Of a stretch of DNA of 64,000 nt, positions 41,348-49,714 are shown piece after piece. A program made the translations under genes and the position numbers. Below the pieces are notes generated by a model. It saw nothing but the letters and a program-made list of their open reading frames with translations, had not been told where the DNA came from and ran no database searches. This DNA is from Microbacterium sp. AG1240 (lineage in GTDB: Bacteria; Actinomycetota; Actinomycetes; Actinomycetales; Microbacteriaceae): the NCBI RefSeq assembly GCF_003635115.1, contig NZ_RBXJ01000001.1, positions 682,001 to 746,000 on the forward strand, given 5' to 3'. Position 1 is the first letter of the stretch. The number at the start of each line of letters is the position of its first letter.

Positions 41348-42411
41348 GAGGGAACCTTCGATCCGTAGGTGCGGGAGAGAGAAGCGTCGCCCAGTCGAAG
41401 AAGGGCGGTGACGTTGCCGTGATAGATGCGTTCGCGATCCGCGTCGTCGAGGATGTCCATGTCCCGCAGGTTCGCGATGGTGTCGCGGATGTACCCGGGG
41501 CCCTTCTCCGGGTCGAACGGGGTGTCGGAACCGAAGAGCGTGTGGTCGACTCCGAAGAACTTGATCGCGGTGCGCATCGAGTCGCCGGCACCGAAGTAGG
41601 CGGTGTCGACGTAGAACTTCTTGAAGTACTCGATGGGCCGGAGCGTCAGGGGGTAGCCCTCGATGTCGGCCGCCTGGTCGGCGGGCGTCCGGGCTCCGAG
41701 CTGGTCCCACCCCGGTCCGACCCGTCCGGCGAAGTGGGGGATCATCGCCCCGCCGTGGTGGATGAGGATCTTGATGTCGGGCAGCCGGTCGAAGACGCCG
41801 GAGAAGACCAGTCGCGACATGAAGGCCGACAGGTCGTACTCCCACCCGAGCGTCCACCAGATCTCGAACTTCGAGCGCTCCTCGGTCTTGTAGTCCGACC
41901 AGCTCGCGTCGCGGCAGGGGTGCACCTGGATCATCTTGTCGCCGCGCCGGGCGATCGCCTCGTAGAAGGGGAAGAAGCGTTCCTGGTCCATCGGACCGCC
42001 GTGCACGTGGGTGTAGATCTGCACGCCGACGGCCCCGAGTTCGTCGAAGGCACGCTCGGCCTCGGCGATCGCGTTGTCGACGTCGTCGAGTGCGACCGCC
42101 GCGCAGAACCCCTCAAAACGATCGGGGTTGTCGGCGACCAGCTCGGCCATCCCGTCATTGGCGATCCGGGCCAGCTCCGCCGTCCGCTCCCGCGGACCGA
42201 GATCGTCGAGCGGCGGGGCCGCGGTGTTGATGATCTGTCGGTAGTCGCTGCCGAACATGTCCATGACGCGGAAGCGCTCGTCCATGTCGAACAGGGCCGG
42301 CACTCCACTGACCCGTTTCTGGATGTTCCGAGCCACCGCGCTGTCGGAGATGGCGAACAACCGGTCGGCATAGGCGGCCGGTAGCACGTGGCAGAAGGCA
42401 TCGATCTTCAT
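41344..42411 (-). CDS. Amidohydrolase-superfamily protein (ACMSD subgroup)
   Basis: A 355-residue TIM-barrel protein and the first gene of the operon. The metal-binding start reads KIDAFCHVLP, so the usual H-x-H is F-C-H, with one ligand replaced. Other ligands are present: His in MIQVHPCRD, His-His in ILIHHGGAMIPHFAGRV, and Asp in LFGSDTPFDPEKG. Relatives decarboxylate or hydrolyse aromatic and ring-cleavage carboxylates. It differs clearly from the second amidohydrolase of the operon, so the two probably act at different steps (inference). Confidence 0.82.
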   Translation of the reverse strand: MKIDAFCHVLPAAYADRLFAISDSAVARNIQKRVSGVPALFDMDERFRVMDMFGSDYRQIINTAAPPLDDLGPRERTAELARIANDGMAELVADNPDRFEGFCAAVALDDVDNAIAEAERAFDELGAVGVQIYTHVHGGPMDQERFFPFYEAIARRGDKMIQVHPCRDASWSDYKTEERSKFEIWWTLGWEYDLSAFMSRLVFSGVFDRLPDIKILIHHGGAMIPHFAGRVGPGWDQLGARTPADQAADIEGYPLTLRPIEYFKKFYVDTAYFGAGDSMRTAIKFFGVDHTLFGSDTPFDPEKGPGYIRDTIANLRDMDILDDADRERIYHGNVTALLRLGDASLSRTYGSKVPS

Positions 42412-42505
42412 CGAATCGGTCCTTTTCTTCCCCGTGCGTCGGTGCACCGGGATAGTCAGCGAGCTAAGCAACCTCCCCCGGGCAGGTAAAGGCGCAAGGC
42501 CGCCG

Positions 42506-42524
42506 GATTCCGTGATGCGGAATC
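42506..42524. promoter_or_regulatory. Dyad operator, probable IclR-family site
   Basis: GATTCCG-tgatg-CGGAATC is a perfect 7-bp inverted repeat, 95 bp upstream of the operon's first start codon and just after the regulator's stop. IclR-family regulators bind dyads with TTCCG/CGGAA-like arms. Control of the eight-gene operon is inferred from position. Confidence 0.6.
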
Positions 42525-42540
42525 GCCGGGTACGCGGGCG

Positions 42541-43311
42541 TCACCGCGTGAGGTCCGACCGGATACCGGCGGCGCATCCGCGCAGCGCGATGACCATCTC
42601 GCGCACGCGGCGGGCGGGCAGACGCGGGCTCGGGGCCGACATCGCCACCGCGGCGATCGTGGCGCCCCCGCGATCGCGCAGGGGGACGGCGACGGCGCTG
42701 AGTCCCGCCACGCTCTCCTCCTGATTCACCGCGTATCCGCGCATCAGGATCACGGCCAACTCGTCCAGCAGCTGCGTGAAGGTGCGGGTGTGCGGGGTGA
42801 AGCGCCGCAGACCCCGCGGGTAGAGCTCCCGCAGGGTCTCCTTCGGAAGCTCCGCGAGCAGCAGCTTCCCGCCCGACGTCGCGTAGGCCGGCAGGAGCGT
42901 TCCCGTCAGCACGTGCGTGCGCACCCGCTGGTCGGCTTCGAAGCCCGCGACGAACCTCACCGACGCCCCCTGCAGCACCAGCAGGTTCACGGTCTCGCCG
43001 AGTTGCGCGGTGAGGCGGGCGAGGTGCGGTTCGCTCACTTCTCGAAGATCGATGGCCCGGGTGCTCGAGAAGCCCAGCTCGATCAGCTCCGGTCCGACGC
43101 GATACGCGCGCGTGATGCGGTCCTGCGTCACGAACCCACGGTGCTCGAGGGTGCTCAGAATGCGGTGCGCCGTCGACGCCGCCACCCCGAGCCGGCGCGC
43201 GGCGTCGGTGACGCGCAGGTCGGGGGCCTCTCGCAGCAGAAGGAGCAACCGGAGTGCGTGATCGACGGCGCCGACGGGATGGCGCGGCCCGGGGGTGCGC
43301 TCTAACGTCAT
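42541..43311 (-). CDS. IclR-family transcriptional regulator
   Basis: The 256-residue protein has an N-terminal winged HTH (LRVTDAARRLGVAASTAHRILSTLEHRGFV, about residues 30-60). The C-terminal IclR effector domain includes GKLLLAELPKETLRELYP and NQEESVAGLSAVAVPLRDRGG. It lies on the same strand, directly upstream of the transporter/enzyme operon, separated by 129 bp containing a dyad. It likely senses the imported substrate or an intermediate. Confidence 0.92.
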   Translation of the reverse strand: MTLERTPGPRHPVGAVDHALRLLLLLREAPDLRVTDAARRLGVAASTAHRILSTLEHRGFVTQDRITRAYRVGPELIELGFSSTRAIDLREVSEPHLARLTAQLGETVNLLVLQGASVRFVAGFEADQRVRTHVLTGTLLPAYATSGGKLLLAELPKETLRELYPRGLRRFTPHTRTFTQLLDELAVILMRGYAVNQEESVAGLSAVAVPLRDRGGATIAAVAMSAPSPRLPARRVREMVIALRGCAAGIRSDLTR

Positions 43312-43469
43312 CGTCGTGCTCGTCTCATCGTCTGCGAGAGCCGGTCGGAGGTCCACGGTCGTCGGTGCTCGCGCGGTCAGGCCGTCGCCCACGAGGGCGG
43401 TGGCGTGCGGGTCGGAGGATGCTACCAGCCCACCCCGCGCGACGGTGCCCGGGTTCTCGCTCGGTGCGC

Positions 43470-44804
43470 TCAGCCGAGCTGGTCGGGGTGCGTCAGCCGC
43501 CACCACTCGCTCGGGGGGTCGATCTCGCCCTGGATCTTCACGGGTGCGGTGGCGGTCTGGGGTCCGGCGGTCCACGTGACGGTGCCCACGACCTCGCCGT
43601 CCTCGTAGGTGACGGGTGCCGTGGTGTCCATCGACACCGTGATCGGGGTGTCCGACCACGTGAAGATCGAGGCGTCCTCGGCGATGACCATGCGCGCCGA
43701 CGATCCCCACGCCGTGGCGAGCGAGCCGACCTGCTGGCCGGCCGTGGCGACCGGTACGCTGTGGAACCCGCGGCGGAGGCTCTCGAGCGTTGCGACCACG
43801 CTCTCGTTGATCGCCGCGCTGGAGTAGCCGCCGAGGGCGACACCCGTGACGCTGAGCGGCGCGGCGGCCCCGACGTCGAGGCTCGCGGTGTACAGGAGGT
43901 TGTAGCTGCCCGCACCGAGGTTCCCCGTCTTGAGGCCGGTGATCCCGGCGGTTCCGAGCAGCCCGTTCGTGTTGCGGACGGTGCCCGCCCCGCCCAGAGT
44001 CATCGACGGGGTCGCCGCGATCCGGGCGACGACGGGGTTGGCCGCGGCGATCTTGCCGAGGGCGAGCAGGTCGGTGGGCGTGCTCGTGTTGCGTGGGTCG
44101 AGGCCGGTGGGTTCGACGAGGGTCGTGCTGTCGAGGCCGTTCGCGGCGAGCCACCGACGCGCGGCGCCGACGAAGGCGCCCTGCGACCCGAACGCCCAGG
44201 TCGACACGACCTCCGCGTAGTTGCTCGCGGAGGGGATGAGCATCGTCGCGAGGGCGTCGCGCAACGACATCTCACTGCCGGTCGGCATCGCGGCGATCGT
44301 CGCACCGCGAACGTAGTACTCGTCGTAGAGGTCGTTGTCCGCTGCGTCGAAGGTGAGCGTCGGCCCGACGTCGGTGCCGTCGAGGGGCCACGCGTCGAGA
44401 ACGACGAGCGCGGTGACGAGCTTGCTGATGCTCGCCATCGGTCGGACCTCGTCCGTGCCGCTGGTCAACCACACCCCGCCGGTGTCGGGACCGAGGTACT
44501 CCTCGCCCCCCGTCACGCTGATGGCGGACGCGCCGTCGCGGAACAGCAGGACCGCGGCCGCCGGCCCGGCGGGCGCGGTCGGCGTCTGCGACGTCACCGT
44601 CGGCGAGGCCACCGGGGCGTTCAGCGCCCAGCCGACGTAGGCCGTCGGCGTGCCGAACACGATCAGGGCGACGATGAGCGCGGTGATCAGACCCCAACGC
44701 CGGCGCCGGCGTCGGCGCTGGGGATCGACGTCGTGCTCGGGGCCGGCCGGATCGCTGCTCCACAGCTCGTCGAGTCCTACCAGTCCGTCTGGCGACGTCG
44801 TCAT
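43470..44804 (-). CDS. D-alanyl-D-alanine carboxypeptidase family protein (penicillin-binding, S11-like)
   Basis: The 444-residue protein has a charged cytoplasmic N-terminus, one transmembrane helix (about 40-60) and an extracellular serine-peptidase domain. The active-site motifs are S-I-S-K (ASISKLVTA), a second motif SAS-N (SASNYAE, where SxN is shifted or replaced), and K-T-G (GLKTGNLG). It should trim D-Ala from peptidoglycan stems. The 158-bp gap to the IclR gene has no distinct feature. Confidence 0.88.
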   Translation of the reverse strand: MTTSPDGLVGLDELWSSDPAGPEHDVDPQRRRRRRRWGLITALIVALIVFGTPTAYVGWALNAPVASPTVTSQTPTAPAGPAAAVLLFRDGASAISVTGGEEYLGPDTGGVWLTSGTDEVRPMASISKLVTALVVLDAWPLDGTDVGPTLTFDAADNDLYDEYYVRGATIAAMPTGSEMSLRDALATMLIPSASNYAEVVSTWAFGSQGAFVGAARRWLAANGLDSTTLVEPTGLDPRNTSTPTDLLALGKIAAANPVVARIAATPSMTLGGAGTVRNTNGLLGTAGITGLKTGNLGAGSYNLLYTASLDVGAAAPLSVTGVALGGYSSAAINESVVATLESLRRGFHSVPVATAGQQVGSLATAWGSSARMVIAEDASIFTWSDTPITVSMDTTAPVTYEDGEVVGTVTWTAGPQTATAPVKIQGEIDPPSEWWRLTHPDQLG

Positions 44805-44903
44805 CGCGGGCCCCCGTCCGTCATGCTGCTTCGATCATGCACCACCCCGGTGGCGAGAGGGAGGCGGGGATTCGTCGCCGGTGGTGAGCGGGGGAGGCTC
44901 GGG

Positions 44904-45404
44904 TCAGAGGGGCTCGGCCGAGACCTGATCGACGGCGTCGGTCATCCGCTCCAGGAAGGCGACGATCGCTTCGGCCTCGGGTTCGCCGACCTCGCGGGTC
45001 GCGCGCATCATCCGCTCGTGCATGTCGCCGAGAGTCGTCCGGACGGAGTCGTCGGCACTCTCCGTCGCCGCGATCGTCACACTCCGGCGGTCGGTGGGGT
45101 GCGGACGGCGAACGATGTAGCCCGAAGACTCCAGTCGGTCGAGCAGAGCTGTCGTGGAAGCGGTGGACACGCCTAAGTATTTCGCCACATCGGTCGGCGT
45201 CGTGGTGCCGCCCTGAGTTCCTCGCCGGATGATGAACCGCAGCGCCGCGAGTTCGTTCTCGCCCATCGACATCGCCGCGCGCGTACGCCGGCGCATCGCC
45301 ACCTCGGCTGCCTGGTAGAGCCGAAGCGCCTGGAGGAGGCGTCGGCCGCGCGCCGCCTGCTCCTCGCTGGAGTACCAGAAGGCACTCGTGTCGTTCAGCG
45401 TCAT
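44904..45404 (-). CDS. MarR-family transcriptional regulator
   Basis: The 166-residue winged-helix protein contains MGENELAALRFIIRRG, the recognition region TPTDVAKYLGVSTASTTALLDRLESSGYIVRRPHPTDRRSVTI (wing with D-x-R-S) and C-terminal dimerisation helices. The start at 45404 gives MTLNDTSAFWYS. It is divergent from the DUF7882 gene across 103 bp that is AT-rich for this genome and contains paired TAACTAG/CTAGTTA arms. Confidence 0.9.
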   Translation of the reverse strand: MTLNDTSAFWYSSEEQAARGRRLLQALRLYQAAEVAMRRRTRAAMSMGENELAALRFIIRRGTQGGTTTPTDVAKYLGVSTASTTALLDRLESSGYIVRRPHPTDRRSVTIAATESADDSVRTTLGDMHERMMRATREVGEPEAEAIVAFLERMTDAVDQVSAEPL

Positions 45405-45445
45405 GGAAACCATCCTCGAAATCGGCGTTTGCCTAATTGCTAGCC

Positions 45446-45487
45446 TAACTAGTAACGTAGCCAACGAGCAACAAGTACCGCTAGTTA
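45446..45487. promoter_or_regulatory. AT-rich divergent promoter region with inverted TAACTAG arms
   Basis: TAACTAG (45446-45452) and CTAGTTA (45481-45487) form a spaced inverted pair, with CTAATTGCTAG just before. They lie between the MarR and DUF7882 starts and are candidate MarR operators. No definite -35/-10 pair is assigned. Confidence 0.4.
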
Positions 45488-45507
45488 CCAAGGAAACGGG
45501 GTCAGTC

Positions 45508-45861
45508 ATGGCGAAGCTTTATTACGGCAACAGCGCCGATCCGATCGAGATGCCCGACAGACTCCTGGCCCACGTCAAGGTCGTCCTGGCGACGAAGCTG
45601 CGTCGCAGTGAGAGCTTCACCCTGTCGTGGCAGCACCCTGACGACGCCCTCGGCGCACGATCCACCATCTGGATCCAGCCCTCCATCCCCCTGCGTTTCG
45701 TATTCTCCTCGGCCGAGCCCGAGGCGCTGGACCCCTCCTTCCTCAAAGAGCTCGCGAACGCCGCGAACTCGTCGGGCGGGCTGACCATCGACACGAGCAT
45801 CGAGATCCCGACCGCTCAGATCGCCCCCGACCGGCCCCGCGCAGTTCTGCGGGCGGCCTGA
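45508..45861 (+). CDS. DUF7882-type small protein
   Basis: The 117-residue protein matches a Microbacteriaceae family often mislabelled as ATP-dependent DNA ligase: MAKLYYGNSADPIEMPDRLLAHVKVVLATKLRRSESFTLSW and IWIQPSIPLRFVFS. It has a mixed alpha/beta fold with no catalytic motif, and function is unknown. ATG 45508 follows AAGGAAA. It is coupled to the next gene (one-base overlap, TGATG) and faces a MarR regulator. Confidence 0.85.
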   Translation: MAKLYYGNSADPIEMPDRLLAHVKVVLATKLRRSESFTLSWQHPDDALGARSTIWIQPSIPLRFVFSSAEPEALDPSFLKELANAANSSGGLTIDTSIEIPTAQIAPDRPRAVLRAA

Positions 45862-46196
45862 TGACGATCGTCGCTCCCTCCCTGCGCAGCTTCGCCGCGC
45901 TGCGGTGGTCGGAGGTCGAGCCGGGCTTCCACGTCGGCGAGCGCGATGGCGAATTCGTCGGGTACGTCGATACGAACGCCGACGGCACGTTCGTGGCTTT
46001 CGACGGCCACTCCACGGCGGTGGGCCGGTTCCGGTCGCTTGCCGATGCGAAGGCCTCGCTGCTGACGACCGATCATCCCGCCAATGTGCGTCGAGACCGG
46101 ATGGTGCGCCGCATCATGCTGGGCGTCGCAACGGGCGTCGGATCGATCGCCGCCGGTCTCGCGCTCACCGCAGGAGTTCTCGCACCCTTCCTCTGA
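45861..46196 (+). CDS. Small hypothetical protein with C-terminal membrane helix
   Basis: The 111-residue protein has a soluble beta-rich region (WSEVEPGFHVGERDGEFVGYVDTNADGTFVAFDGHSTAVGRFRSLADAKASLL). A basic segment and one hydrophobic helix follow at about residues 88-108 (IMLGVATGVGSIAAGLALTAGVL). Function is unknown. It shares its first base with the DUF7882 stop codon, so the pair is a coupled operon under possible MarR control. Confidence 0.75.
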   Translation: MTIVAPSLRSFAALRWSEVEPGFHVGERDGEFVGYVDTNADGTFVAFDGHSTAVGRFRSLADAKASLLTTDHPANVRRDRMVRRIMLGVATGVGSIAAGLALTAGVLAPFL

Positions 46197-46216
46197 TCCC
46201 CCCAGGTCGCGAAGCG

Positions 46217-46256
46217 CGAAGACCCGGTCACCCTCGCGAGGGCGGCCGGGTCTTCG
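46217..46256. terminator. Terminator between convergent genes
   Basis: CGAAGACCCGG pairs with CCGGGTCTTCG across a loop holding CCCTCGCGAGGG. It lies in the 71-bp gap between stops at 46196 and 46268. Confidence 0.75.
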
Positions 46257-46267
46257 TGTCTCGGGGG

Positions 46268-47221
46268 TCAGCCCTTCATCGCCCCGAACGTCATGTCGAT
46301 GTCGGCCATCTCCATGGCGGCGGTCGCCTCGATGAGGTCGCGCAGCTCTTTGTCGGCGCCGGGGGAGAACTCCTCCGGGCGCTCCGGGGCGATCTCCAGA
46401 GGGGCTCCCTCAGGGGCCTGCTGCGACGCATCCAGGTCGGTGCCGTCGTTCGACGGCGACATGCCCTGGAAGATCTTGCCGGCCTCGGACTGGTCGCCCA
46501 GATCGAACGAGAACTGCTTGCTCTGCAATCCGAGGTCGACGAGCCGTTTGACCTCGGGGAACTGCTCGGCGTTCGTCTTCGGGATCGGCAGCGATGTGCG
46601 CCAGTTGACCCCCAGTGTCTCCAGGGCCTTCGCGTACGCGTTCTCGTGAGCCTGGTCGCGCACGATCAGATACGAGATCGTCGAGCGCGCGGTCTTGTTG
46701 TCGGTCATCTCGTACATCCGGCACTTCTGCAGACGCCCGGTCGACTCGAGCATGAGGTTGTAGAGCAGATCGAGCACGAGGTTGCCGGAGTTGTAGACGT
46801 AGCTTCCGCTCCACGGGTTTCCGGCGGCGTCGACGGGGAGGGCGCCCTGAGCACCCACGAGATAGTGGTGGATGTTGCTGTGGTCCAGGGCGATGTTCAG
46901 GGGTATGGCCCCGCCCGCGCCGGGCTTGTCCACGGGGTCGGACCTCTTGCCGTTGTACTCGGGGGAGCCGTCGAGCAGTCGGGAGATCGTGGTGCCGATG
47001 AGCTCGACGTGCGAGATCTCCTCCGTGCCGATGCCCTGGATGAGGTCCTTGTAGGGCTTACCCGACGGTCCGCGGAAGTTGATGCTCTGGAAGAGGTACT
47101 GCATCATCGTGCGCATCTCGCCGAACTGACCGCCCAGGCCCTCCTGGAGGGCGTTTGCTGCGGCGGGGTCGGGCTCGTCCTGCTCGATGGGATTGATCAG
47201 GCGCTGGAGGTGGAAGTACAC
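46268..47221 (-). CDS. Manganese catalase family protein
   Basis: The 317-residue protein starts MYFHLQRLINPIEQDEPDPAAANALQEGLGGQFGEM, then MMQYLFQSINFRG. The dimanganese ligands are supplied by E in GQFGEM, E-E-x2-H in GTEEISHVELIGT, and E/H pairs in NLMLESTGRLQKCRMYEM and RDQAHENAYAKAL. Non-haem catalases decompose hydrogen peroxide in the cytosol. The length and the acidic C-terminus (about 250-317) are usual. It is divergent from the aldo/keto reductase gene (124 bp). Confidence 0.92.
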   Translation of the reverse strand: MYFHLQRLINPIEQDEPDPAAANALQEGLGGQFGEMRTMMQYLFQSINFRGPSGKPYKDLIQGIGTEEISHVELIGTTISRLLDGSPEYNGKRSDPVDKPGAGGAIPLNIALDHSNIHHYLVGAQGALPVDAAGNPWSGSYVYNSGNLVLDLLYNLMLESTGRLQKCRMYEMTDNKTARSTISYLIVRDQAHENAYAKALETLGVNWRTSLPIPKTNAEQFPEVKRLVDLGLQSKQFSFDLGDQSEAGKIFQGMSPSNDGTDLDASQQAPEGAPLEIAPERPEEFSPGADKELRDLIEATAAMEMADIDMTFGAMKG

Positions 47222-47345
47222 GGTGTTTCCTTTCGCGAGGGGAGGCCAACGATCCGCCCTCTCCCCGAGGCTTTCGACCGCCTAGCCGAGCCCCCCTGCG
47301 GTCGACTACTGTCGACGGGCCGATCGGGCGACGAAGGAGAGTGCG

Positions 47346-48236
47346 ATGAAGACACGGATGCTGGCGCGACGCGAGGTCTCGGCCATCGGCCTCGGCGCGA
47401 TGCCCCTCTCGATGAACAACGACAGCGTGTACCCCACCCCCGATGAGGCCGTGGCCACCGTGCATGCCGCCCTGGATGCCGGCGTCACGCTGATCGACAC
47501 CGCGGACATCTATGCGCCGGCGTGGAACGAGATGGGGCACAACGAGCGCATCGTGGCCGGGGCCGTCCGTACGTGGGCGGGCGACGCCTCCGGGGTCCTC
47601 CTCACCACGAAGGGCGGAATCACCCGCTCGGAGGGCGAGCGGTGGGGGCGCGACGGCTCGCTCGACTACCTTCGCTCCGCCGTCGAGGCATCGCTGCAGA
47701 ACCTCGGCGCGGAGAAGATCGAGCTGTACCAGTACCACCGGCCCGACCGGTCGCTCGTCTACGCCCGCATCATCGAGAACCTCGCCACGCTGCGCGACGA
47801 GGGGCTCATCGGAGCGATCGGCATCTCGAACGCCAGTGTCGAGGAGATCGAGATCGCACAGGAGGTGCTCGGCGAGGGGGGACTCGCGAGCGTGCAGAAC
47901 GAGTTCTCGCCGCGGCATCCCGGGAGCATCGACGAGCTGCGCCACTGCTCCGAGAACGGCATCGCCTTCCTGCCGTGGAGCCCGCTGGGCGGAACGGGCG
48001 GCGGCGCCCGCGACGTGGGCGACCGGTTCTCCGTCTTCGCCGACGTCGCTCGGGCGCACGGTGTCAGTCCGCAGCGGGTGGTGCTCGCCTGGGAGCTCTC
48101 GCTCGGCGACACGGTCATCCCGATCCCGGGGGCTCGGCGTGCCGCGTCGATCGTCGACTCCGCGGCGGCGGCCGAGCTCGTGCTGAGCGACGAGGAGATC
48201 GCGCTGTGCTCGTACTCGGTGGGCATCGACGCCTGA
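47346..48236 (+). CDS. Aldo/keto reductase
   Basis: The 296-residue TIM-barrel oxidoreductase has the active-site Asp in LIDTADIYAP (Asp and Tyr), Lys in LLTTKGGITR, and a QYHRPD stretch where the usual catalytic His appears. The cofactor-binding end includes VIPIPGARRAASIVDSAAAAELVLSDEEI, suggesting NADPH. It reduces aldehydes or ketones; substrate unknown. It is located among oxidative-stress-type genes (Mn-catalase, Zn-alcohol dehydrogenase). Confidence 0.92.
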   Translation: MKTRMLARREVSAIGLGAMPLSMNNDSVYPTPDEAVATVHAALDAGVTLIDTADIYAPAWNEMGHNERIVAGAVRTWAGDASGVLLTTKGGITRSEGERWGRDGSLDYLRSAVEASLQNLGAEKIELYQYHRPDRSLVYARIIENLATLRDEGLIGAIGISNASVEEIEIAQEVLGEGGLASVQNEFSPRHPGSIDELRHCSENGIAFLPWSPLGGTGGGARDVGDRFSVFADVARAHGVSPQRVVLAWELSLGDTVIPIPGARRAASIVDSAAAAELVLSDEEIALCSYSVGIDA

Positions 48237-48258
48237 CCGCCGAGCGGCCGGGCAGACC

Positions 48259-48420
48259 TCAGAGCACGCTGTCGGTGTCGTCGTCGTCGTCGTGGGCGGC
48301 GCGCTCGCGGATCTCCTGCTCGTCGAGGGGGATGGGCGTCGTCGGGGGAGTGGCGGGCTCGTCCCGGGCCGGCGTGGTGCCCGGCGCGTGATCGCGGGGT
48401 TCGGGGGAGCTGTCGCTCAT
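48259..48420 (-). CDS. Small acidic hypothetical protein (53 aa)
   Basis: AAAGGACC precedes the ATG at 48418-48420. The protein is Pro/Glu/Asp-rich and disordered, ending HDDDDDTDSVL. No family is known. It is convergent with the aldo/keto reductase (22-bp gap) and divergent from the alcohol dehydrogenase. Longer upstream extension of this frame is an overlap with the dehydrogenase gene and is not used. Confidence 0.6.
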   Translation of the reverse strand: MSDSSPEPRDHAPGTTPARDEPATPPTTPIPLDEQEIRERAAHDDDDDTDSVL

Positions 48421-48541
48421 GGTGGTCCTTTCGCTCGGAGGGGTGCGCGACTCGTGCCGGCCGCCTGTCAACCCCCTGGGTGGGCAGGCGTCCGCGTCCA
48501 AGGGTGAGGGCACACCCCTCGAACGATTGGATGTCCCTGAC

Positions 48542-49714
48542 ATGAAGGCTCTCACGTGGCAGGGGCGACGCGACCTCGCCGTCGTCGACGTCCCCGATCC
48601 CCGGATCGAACAGCCCACCGATGCGATCGTGAGGATCACGTCGTCGGCGATCTGCGGTTCGGATCTCCATCTGTACGAGCTCTTCGGCCCGTTCCTCGAT
48701 CGCGGTGACATCCTCGGCCATGAGCCGATGGGCGTCGTCGTCGAAGTGGGAAGCTCCGTGACGAAGCTGAAGGTCGGCGACCGCGTCGTCGTGCCGTTCA
48801 ACATCTCGTGCGGCGAATGCTTCATGTGCCGCCACGGGCTGCAATCGCAGTGCGAGACCACCCAGGTCACCGAGTACGGCAGCGGTGCCTCGCTGTTCGG
48901 GTTCACCAAGCTGTACGGCCAGGTGCCCGGCGGGCAGGCGGAGCTGTTGCGCGTTCCCCTCGCCGACTACAACTCGGTCGTCGTCGGCGGCGACCTCCCC
49001 GACGAGCGGTACCTGTTCCTGAGCGACATCCTGCCGACGGCATGGCAGGGCGTGCAGTACGCGCAGGTTCCCGACGGCGGCACGCTCGCGGTCGTCGGCC
49101 TCGGACCGGTCGGCCAGTTCGTCGCGCGCATCGGAGCCCACCTCGGTTATCGCGTCATCGCGTCCGACCCCGTCGCCGAGCGCCGCGCGCTGGCGGAGAA
49201 GTACGGCGCCCAGGTCGCCGAGCCCGACGACATCGCGGCTCTGGTGAGCGAGGCCACCGAAGGCCGCGGCGCCGACGGCGTCGTGGACGCCGTCGGAATG
49301 GAAGCGCACGGCAACGCCATGGTCTCGGCGTTCCAGAAGGCGACGGCGCTGCTTCCCGACGCCATCGCGCAGCCGCTCATGGACAACGCCGGCCTCGACC
49401 GGTTGGCCGCGCTGCACTCCGCGATCGACCTCGTTCGGCGCGGCGGGACGGTCTCCATCAGCGGGGTCTATGCCGGCGACGCCGACATGATGCCGATGAA
49501 GACGATGTTCGACAAGCAGCTCACTCTCAAGATGGGTCAGTGCAACGTCAAGCGGTGGGTGGATACCCTCCTCCCGCTCGTCGAAGACCCGGCCGACCCG
49601 CTCGGTACGGCCGATCTCGTGACGCACACGGTGGGGCTCGACGACGCGCCCCACATGTACGAGGTCTTCCAGAAGAAGGAGGACGGATGTATCAAGGTGG
49701 TGGTGAAGCCCTGA
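48542..49714 (+). CDS. Zinc-dependent alcohol dehydrogenase (MDR superfamily)
   Basis: The 390-residue protein has the catalytic zinc site C-G-S-D in SSAICGSDLHLYE and GHEPMGVVVEVG. The structural zinc cysteines lie in SCGECFMCRHGLQSQC, and the nucleotide fold is LAVVGLGPVGQFVARIGAHLGYRVIASD. The middle insertion and overall pattern resemble glutathione-independent formaldehyde dehydrogenase-like enzymes. It oxidises an alcohol or formaldehyde adduct with NAD. No partner gene is coupled to it. Confidence 0.9.
   Translation: MKALTWQGRRDLAVVDVPDPRIEQPTDAIVRITSSAICGSDLHLYELFGPFLDRGDILGHEPMGVVVEVGSSVTKLKVGDRVVVPFNISCGECFMCRHGLQSQCETTQVTEYGSGASLFGFTKLYGQVPGGQAELLRVPLADYNSVVVGGDLPDERYLFLSDILPTAWQGVQYAQVPDGGTLAVVGLGPVGQFVARIGAHLGYRVIASDPVAERRALAEKYGAQVAEPDDIAALVSEATEGRGADGVVDAVGMEAHGNAMVSAFQKATALLPDAIAQPLMDNAGLDRLAALHSAIDLVRRGGTVSISGVYAGDADMMPMKTMFDKQLTLKMGQCNVKRWVDTLLPLVEDPADPLGTADLVTHTVGLDDAPHMYEVFQKKEDGCIKVVVKP

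Noticed and set aside
43470..44154. Extended IclR frame reaching back to 44154
   Set aside because: The region upstream of 43311 in that frame is a low-complexity shadow of the DD-carboxypeptidase gene. MTLERT at 43311 is the natural start.
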